Of a stretch of 64,000 nt of DNA, positions 58,161 through 64,000 are shown one piece after another. Made by a program: the position numbers and the translations under genes. Source of the DNA: Hoplostethus atlanticus (taxonomy: Eukaryota > Chordata > Actinopteri > Trachichthyiformes > Trachichthyidae); contig JAXDDX010000012.1 of assembly GCA_034670405.1 (NCBI GenBank), forward strand, positions 6,017,501 to 6,081,500, in the 5' to 3' direction. The notes under the pieces were generated by a model, which was not told where the DNA came from, made no database searches, and worked only from the letters and a program-made list of their open reading frames with translations. Positions within the stretch are counted from its first letter, which is position 1, and every line of letters starts with the position of its first letter.

Positions 58161-61100
58161 TAACAACCTTGTCTCCATTGTAGCCCTGACGCTATAGTAC
58201 TTCTTTTGTTATGTTTGTTATATATGTGAAGAAAAGAAAGCCTCGAATCACCCCGACTACAGTTTTAGGAGTGAAGTAACAGAAAAGGCAATAAGTCCCG
58301 AGGGTGTTTTCTGGAAGACTGTGTGATGATTTGTCTGAAACCCTGTGATGCCTTTGGGCGCTCATCCTGACATTGAGTGCTTTAATCTCTCAATAGATGC
58401 ATGCAGCATCTTCCCACACTCCATAATATCCATAGATCACATAGTCCCCTCTCCTGTGTTCTCTGGGTTGGCCTGTTGGTTTGATAACACTGTTTGACTG
58501 TTGAACGCGTCGCTATAAGGTCCACCATAACAAATCACCTCCTCGGGGAGCGATGAAGCCGTTTCATTGATGTCCTTCACGTCGATGAATAACTCTGTCA
58601 GACTCAATTACATTCTGTTAATTGATACTGACGATAAACCTTGTCGTACGCTAGTCGGGGCACGGTGACAGAAAACTGCTTTTTCTTTCTTTCCACTTAA
58701 TCTTTAACTCAGTCTGGTGGATTAAAGTAATGACAAATCTGTGTCAATTATTACTCCAAGCAGGATTAGTACCACAGGGCTGGATTGTGTGTGTAGCCTA
58801 TCTATCAACCTCTTCAGTCATGACACTACGTCACCTTTACTTGCTTCCTACCTGCCATTCCGTCCACCTGTGCTTGTCCTCCTGTACCCGGCGCCCAGTC
58901 GGTCTCTCTCCGACATCAAACCCGCTCTGCTCTCCCATTAGCAAGATGAATGAGAGAATTTCACAGGCGCTGTCTAATTCAACTTCACTGACTAATGGAC
59001 TCAGCTGGCAGCTACATCTGCTTGCCATTTGGACGCACCGAGGCTGTTCACACACATTAGCAGCAGATCTCCATTCCAGAAGCTTGTTCAGGTAGTGACG
59101 GTCCAGCTTTAGGCCAATGCTCAGCCCAGGATGAATTGCCCCGCTCTGTCCGGCCAATATGGGACGTGAACCTTACTGCCCAAAATAGAACAAAATCAAT
59201 GGTGCAGTGGATCCTGTCCGTGCCATGCAAAAGCAAATGTCAGAGGCATTGATTTTTCCGTCTGAATTATGTGCTATCGACCCCCTTAAAGTCCTCTAAA
59301 TTAGAGCGGTATTAACAGGAGGAAAAAAAGAGTGAGGGAAATGCTATAGACGTTGATGAACGACCAAGCGAAGATTCAAGCCAACATCCTAATAGTTTTT
59401 CTTTCTCAGTTGAATCAAAAGGGTTTTTTTTGTAGACGGTGTGTACTTGGCCAGATCAGGTACGGGCCTTTTCTCTTCGGCAGCACGCGGCGGGGCCTTT
59501 TCGAATCGCGTTGAGTGCCAGGGCCCTTTAACAGTAGCTGGAAGTGGCTGCGGTGGTGCTGATTGCTTCTGTACACCGAGGGCTTGAAACTGTCAGTACG
59601 ACTCTCCCTCATATTAGAACTAATCTGCCACTGAGCAACTTTATCCACCCCTGATTAGTCACGGCAGAGGAGCGCTACGTGCTGCAGGCAGTAGCGCTGA
59701 CATCTCCATGCTCCTCTGTAACGCGCTGAGGAGGTTGGGGAAGGACTAGCGGTGAGCAATCAGAGAGCGTGGAGGACGGGTGTATTCTCAATCTGCCACC
59801 GGGAAACCAATTAGTTCTGTGAAGAGATGAGCGTCTGCTGTGTGGAGGAACACTCCTCCTAGACTAACTTGGCCAGAGATTGTCTACTGTATGGAATCCG
59901 TTTGCAGTAGTAATATTAAGAACTGAGGGTCTTCAAGTCATTTGTTCTAATAATCAGTTCTCTAAACCATAATGCTGTTAAAACACATGAAAAGATGAAA
60001 GATTGTTTCTATCCAGGGATTTTCTGTGTGGTTTTGAGCTTCATCAGCTCTTCCAGTAATCATAGTTCTGGTAGCCTGTCTCTACGTCTCGTTCCTGGCT
60101 TGGCTTCGACCGTATTTAAGTGTTTAGACTCAGTCAATTTTCAACCAGCCATCTAGGATTGATCTGTGGCAACCTAATGAGGAAGTAAGTCAATGATGAG
60201 GAAAGGCCTGAAATTGGGATCAAAGCCTGAAAGACACAGTTCTTCCTCTGACCTATAAATGACTTCATGTGGAGCACGCAGTGCAAAACAACACAGCAGT
60301 TTGACCATGTGAGTCCAAGTCTAGCTCATGACCCATGACATGATTCCCTCGGGGAAGTCAGGGGACACAGCTACACAACAGCACTGCTGGAGCTGGTCGT
60401 GATTCAGCGTCTTGCTCAAAGACACTTCAGCAGGGCGGATGCTTGCTGACATGAGGACCCAGGTAGTACAACTGAAGGATGGTCTCCCTAACCACTAGGC
60501 CACCAAATGTTATTAGTAACCTTTCTGTTAAAGTAATAATAAAGATTATTAGTTTATCTGACCCACAGCTAACCTCTGTGTAATTCCTTCATTCATACCA
60601 ACTGTATCTATGTGGTTTATAGTGACGCTGGCTGCTGTTGGACTTAGAGACCTTACGTCGCTGCTCACTCTAGGGCAGGACCTTCCTGTTGAAAGTCACA
60701 TTTGGTTGTGCAGTGCCTATAATGTTGACTTAGAAAGGCAAAAGGCCCCTGCCCTCTTTAGCCAACACCCATATCTAAAGGCTGTCTGACTCACCGTGTG
60801 GCAATACAATATGGGGAGACAATGACAGAATAAAGGGTTGGGTGGGTGTCATCTGAACAATGGAAAGTGAATGAGAAAGTCCACTGTTCAACAGTGCAGA
60901 AGATCCTCTTTCCTGTCACTACACTGAATCCCAGAATTAAAAAGAACACTCATAGACGCATAGTCATTTGACAAACCGGTGCTGACTGTTGGGCAACGGA
61001 TGTGTTTCACTTTTTCTGCTTACCCTTTAGATTTTAGGTATTTAGACGTGAGAAAATAGCAGAAAAATGCTTACGTCGCCAACTGATAGTAAGGAGTGCA

Positions 61101-61270
61101 AGGGTCAGAGCACCCAGAAGCAACTCTTCCTGGATCCCTGGGACATTCATGTATAATAGAAGTGCTAGAGAAGGAAAAATAAGAGCCAGGCAGAGAAATG
61201 AGTTCAAGACATCTTTTCTGCTAGTGGAACTTAAAGATTTCAGGTTCAGGCTAGGAGCCAATAAAGACAC
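58161..61270. other. Intergenic region between convergent stau2 and rdh10
   Basis: No gene recognised. The unique stretches 58560-58740 and 58930-59100 are low in repeats and carry TTAATTG- and TAATTCA-like homeodomain cores, so they may be conserved noncoding elements. A tRNA-derived SINE fragment lies on the minus strand near 60384-60506. A 78-codon hydrophobic minus-strand open frame (61034-61270) matches nothing I recognise. Confidence 0.55.
60384..60506 (-). mobile_element. tRNA-derived SINE fragment
   Basis: On the minus strand it starts TGGTGGCCTAGTGGTTAGG, which contains a good RNA polymerase III box A (TGGCCTAGTGG). It continues through a degenerate box B region into GCTGAAGTGTCTTTGAGCAA, a phrase common in fish interspersed repeats. 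Box B is eroded, so it is probably inactive. The family is not assigned. Confidence 0.45.
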
Positions 61271-61274
61271 ACCA

Positions 61275-62709
61275 CTTAATAATCTAAATCACTTTATTAA
61301 TTTAAGTTAGGTAGAGACACTAAACATTGGAACCACATTTGCTCCGCTATGGAGCAGTGTTCAGAAAAATTACAAAAAGAGGCTTATGTCATACTGTCAA
61401 CAAATGGCAAAAATTAAGAGGTAGAGAATTTAGGCTCATTGCTGTGACTGAAGAATGACGCCTATTGGAATGTAGTTGAAATTCAAAAACTCTTGTCTTC
61501 CCGAAGGTATACAAAATATTTATACATCAAATATTGTGGAGACATTTTGGGATACTGGGGGGGTTTTCACAAGTTACATTTAAACATTTACATTTCACTG
61601 TAACTGGACAAGGTGGACAGCAAAGGTTGAAGTGTCACTTTGGAAAACATGGCTGTTGGGTCACTGGTTTGCCTGGAGTTAATCCAGTGCAGTAGTTAGT
61701 CAACAAATCATGAGTCGTTGGATGGATTTTTAATAAAAACACCACAGATCTTGAAAATAAAAAAAGAAATAAAAAAACAAAAAGGTATTTCCTCTCATAT
61801 CAATAGAGCCCAATGCTTCACATCCTAGTTCAGCTCAGGACACTGACCCCCTCATTCACTTTCACTCGAGGGGTTCGCCATTACAGACCCAAAAGACCAC
61901 TGAAGGACACGGTTGTATCCCATTACATCTGGAAAGTCCTGTGAAGATTCAGTCAGCCAAAGATCGGCTATTAAATGACCCAACTGGAATGCCTCGTTGA
62001 CCTCGTCATCCACATCTACGCTACATGTCTGTAACAAGTAAATTCATTAACAAAATAACGGAATGTGGTAAACTCAAAATCTGTGAAAATGTTGATCTGA
62101 CCTTTGCGAACAACGGCACAAAGCTACAATCAGAGCAGGATCGTTTGCGATCCATTTGTAGTGTTGAGTTCCTGACTGATTAATACAGAGCCTCTGAGGA
62201 GATGTTGGGTTGTGTGAAATGCTGTGTTGAACCATTTCTACACAGAGAAGGTTGGCAGTGTAGAGAGTCAGTAATTACAGTGCATGTCTACAAATAAAAA
62301 ACAAAAAGTGACAAAGATTTTTACTGTTCATACAGTAACATACTGTATATTTCCACAAAGACACTAGATAAGGCTGGTGACTACATTACGTAAATAGTTA
62401 ATTACTGAATACCTTTTTTGTATGATTTCAAAACTAGTGACACAGTATATAGATGTTGGTTTCTTTAATCAAACCTTAGAAAAAAACAACAAAACAAAGT
62501 CAAATAAATCCTTTGTGTAGTACACAGCTTTCTTTGTTCCAGAGGAACAATATGGTAAACCTTTGCATTTGCTCAATGCAAGTGCACCAGTCTAGATTCA
62601 GTCTTTTATGTTATTTTTTTTTACTTCCGTCTTCCCAATTCATCCTCAGTGGTCGTATCCTCATGCTTGCAGGTTTATGTGCCCCCGTGCGCGTTGCAAA
62701 CAGCGCCCT
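61275..62709 (-). other. rdh10: rdh10 3'UTR
   Basis: Non-coding sequence between the rdh10 stop codon and a well-formed poly(A) signal near 61293. Mostly A/T-rich unique sequence without large repeats. The length of about 1.4 kb is reasonable for this gene. Confidence 0.65.
61293..61298 (-). terminator. Poly(A) signal of rdh10
   Basis: AATAAA on the minus strand (TTTATT on plus). Just downstream on the minus strand is GT-rich AGTGGTGTGTCTTT (about 61265-61278), a typical downstream element, so cleavage near 61275-61285 is likely. Confidence 0.6.
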
Positions 62710-62833
62710 CTAGATCCCATTCTTGGCCTCATTGTTGTTCATGGCCTCCTTCCTCTGAGCCAGGAAGGGGTACATACACTTATCAGCACCCAGGAACCGG
62801 TACATGCACACAATGGCCTCGAAGGGCAGGATG
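62710..62833 (-). CDS. rdh10: rdh10 terminal coding exon
   Basis: 124 nt: one base completing Ser, then 40 codons and TAG. The acceptor on the minus strand is TTCGCAG. It encodes [20 protein letters not shown] and then [20 protein letters not shown]. Human RDH10 has [20 protein letters not shown] and ends NNNEAKNGI, so the terminus is complete. This C-terminal region belongs to the membrane-associated tail of the enzyme. Confidence 0.97.
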
Positions 62834-63906
62834 CTGCGAAGACAGGAGAGAGATGAGATTAGCGACACAGGATACTTCTGAACAGCCCAATAAAAGTCTG
62901 CAGAGCAAAAGAATATGGCTCAGGGAGGGAAGTGAGAAAAAAAGTGTGAGAAATGAGAGAAAAGGGGGTCAGAAATTCAGAGAAACTTGGACAAAACAAC
63001 AGGGATGTTAGCTCACCTTTTCATGAAGTTCACCATGTAGACGATGCGAGGCGTGCAGATCATAGGCTGGTCGGTGAGGATGGCCCTCATGGCCTGTTTC
63101 ACGCAGAACTCGGGCTTCAGGGGAGGCAGAAAGGCCTCGATCTCCTTCCTGATGAGAGGACATGATCATAGGTCAGTCAGTTACACGGCTAAAACTCAGT
63201 GCACAAGTACAGACACACTTGACGCAAATAGGTTTCCATGTTTGCTAGGGAGGCCAATTCATAAAGGGATCGTTCAGCAGTTTAAGTTTCAAGATGCTTT
63301 ACAGAGTAGGAAGTACAAATGGGGAAAAACTGTAATGCTGGACTTAGAAATTGGGAACCATGTCTGATCCGTGGACAGAGGGAGATTGTTCCAAGGTGCT
63401 GGAGGTCTATGAAGCAAAGAACAGGCACCTGCTGATTGGAACCATGTAACAGAGTGAGGACTATTATAATGGCAGAGAGGGGTGGGGGGTATCCCAGGTG
63501 CACCTGTTGGGAGAGGTTTTTCTCCTGGGAAAGTGGCCCTCATTGTTTGGACAACAGACTGACCGTGGCGCTCAGGGAGCTTTGTAATATCCAACAACAC
63601 ACCAACTGCTGCTTTGAAGTTCACATGGTGTTTGTGAGGCAATTTTATACGGTGAAAATTACAGATGAGGGTAAACTCATCCCAGGTGCAAGAAACCTTT
63701 AAAAAGAACTGCACACACACACACACACAATTATACTGGGCTGTGTGTATGGTAGCTAACCTTATCCTGCAGCCTTTGAACATCCCGGTGTCGACCAGGT
63801 AGGGGCACACCAGAGTCATGTTGATGCCGTCCTTCTCCGAGGCCTTCAGCTCGTGGCTCAGCGACTCGTGGAAGCCAATGGCACCGAACTTACTGGCGCA
63901 GTAATC
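62710..63906 (-). CDS. rdh10: Retinol dehydrogenase 10, last three coding exons (5' part outside window)
   Basis: Spliced minus-strand gene; exons at 63761-63906, 63017-63148 and 62710-62833. Together they encode the C-terminal 133 or so residues of a short-chain dehydrogenase/reductase that follows vertebrate RDH10 closely: [75 protein letters not shown] and the end [12 protein letters not shown]10 is a membrane-bound endoplasmic reticulum enzyme that oxidises all-trans-retinol to all-trans-retinal, the first step of retinoic acid synthesis in embryos. The Rossmann-fold cofactor site and the N-terminal membrane anchor lie outside the window. Whether this is the a or b fish paralogue cannot be told here. 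Confidence 0.96.
62834..63016 (-). other. rdh10 intron, 183 nt
   Basis: Short GT-AG intron (GTGAGC ... CGCAG on the minus strand), phase 2. Purine-rich on the plus strand, no feature inside. Confidence 0.9.
63017..63148 (-). CDS. rdh10: rdh10 penultimate coding exon
   Basis: 132 nt, phase 2 at both ends. Minus-strand acceptor CTCATCAG, donor GTGAGC. It encodes [40 protein letters not shown] and FMK. Human has [20 protein letters not shown] and [18 protein letters not shown]. This segment covers the substrate-binding loop and the region after the Rossmann fold. Confidence 0.97.
63149..63760 (-). other. rdh10 intron, 612 nt, with a LINE-like tail
   Basis: GT-AG intron, phase 2. It contains a CA run (63713-63729) and a retroelement-like fragment at about 63281-63510. 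Confidence 0.85.
63281..63510 (-). mobile_element. LINE 3' end fragment
   Basis: On the minus strand one frame reads [12 protein letters not shown] and the fragment finishes with TGTAAAGCATCTTGAAAC. Fish LINEs of the L2/Rex type typically end in a reverse-transcriptase tail with A-P-x-x-W-N-x-L-P-L, followed by a TGTAAAGCxCTTTGA-like terminus. The frame is broken, so this is a relic. The assignment is from pattern memory. Confidence 0.5.
63761..63906 (-). CDS. rdh10: rdh10 exon with the SDR active site
   Basis: 146 nt, phase 0 in, phase 2 out. The minus-strand acceptor is preceded by eight C, the donor is GTTAGC. It encodes [40 protein letters not shown] and [14 protein letters not shown] is the catalytic Tyr-x-x-x-Lys of short-chain dehydrogenases: Tyr is the general acid/base and Lys positions the cofactor. 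PYLVDTGMF is the cofactor-binding loop after beta strand 6. Confidence 0.97.
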
Positions 63907-64000
63907 CTGGGGGGGGAATAAAGAGAGAACAGGTTAGCCCTGTAAAACTCTGTCCGCACCCAGGGACAGAGCATTATCAAACACGCCCCGCGGGCACAGA
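63907..64000 (-). other. rdh10 intron, 3' part, cut by the window edge
   Basis: The remaining 94 nt are intron. On the minus strand they end in a C-rich acceptor. No exon is visible before the edge. Confidence 0.8.

Noticed and set aside
61034..61270. A 78-codon hydrophobic minus-strand frame just beyond the rdh10 poly(A) signal
   Set aside because: No recognised homology, no splice or promoter context, and hydrophobic frames of this length occur by chance in 64 kb.

Overview
This window is vertebrate nuclear DNA, almost certainly from a ray-finned (teleost) fish. Coding sequence is a small fraction and is broken into short exons with GT-AG introns. The introns are full of CA/GT and CT microsatellites and carry decayed Tc1/mariner pieces and short inverted-repeat elements typical of fish genomes. 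The species cannot be named from the sequence alone. There is no bacterial-type gene, CRISPR array, rRNA or intact tRNA.

Layout. Positions 1586 to about 55800, plus strand, carry the 3' ten coding exons of stau2 (Staufen double-stranded RNA-binding protein 2). They encode the second half of dsRBD2, all of dsRBD3 and dsRBD4, the linker with the Staufen-swapping motif (SSM), dsRBD5 and the C-terminus. The promoter, dsRBD1 and the start codon lie upstream of the window. Exons are at 1586-1745, 5478-5585, 10829-11042, 11638-11775, 14948-15076, 17344-17404, 23994-24349, 33983-34096, 54279-54344 (or 54349) and 55707 onward. The 3'UTR runs to about 56.1 kb or about 58.16 kb. Roughly 58.2-61.27 kb is intergenic. 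On the minus strand, 61.27-63.91 kb holds the 3'UTR and last three coding exons of rdh10 (retinol dehydrogenase 10). Its remaining exons lie beyond the right edge. The two genes converge tail to tail, as STAU2 and RDH10 do in human.

The two genes are unrelated in function. Staufen2 packages and localises mRNAs on microtubules and acts in Staufen-mediated decay. RDH10 oxidises all-trans-retinol on the way to retinoic acid. The interesting signals are: (1) a 9-C run in the dsRBD3 exon that breaks the reading frame by one base; (2) an in-frame 114-nt dsRBD5 exon whose splice donor is the first GT of a (GT)n microsatellite and which has a long (CT)n tract upstream, an arrangement suited to regulated skipping; (3) a tandem donor at the penultimate exon, where the 5-nt shift opens a second frame in the last exon whose end resembles the mammalian STAU2 C-terminus; (4) several uncatalogued inverted-repeat elements and one long hairpin in introns; (5) an inverted pair of POU octamers in the 20-kb intron. 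I saw no wholly new gene system.
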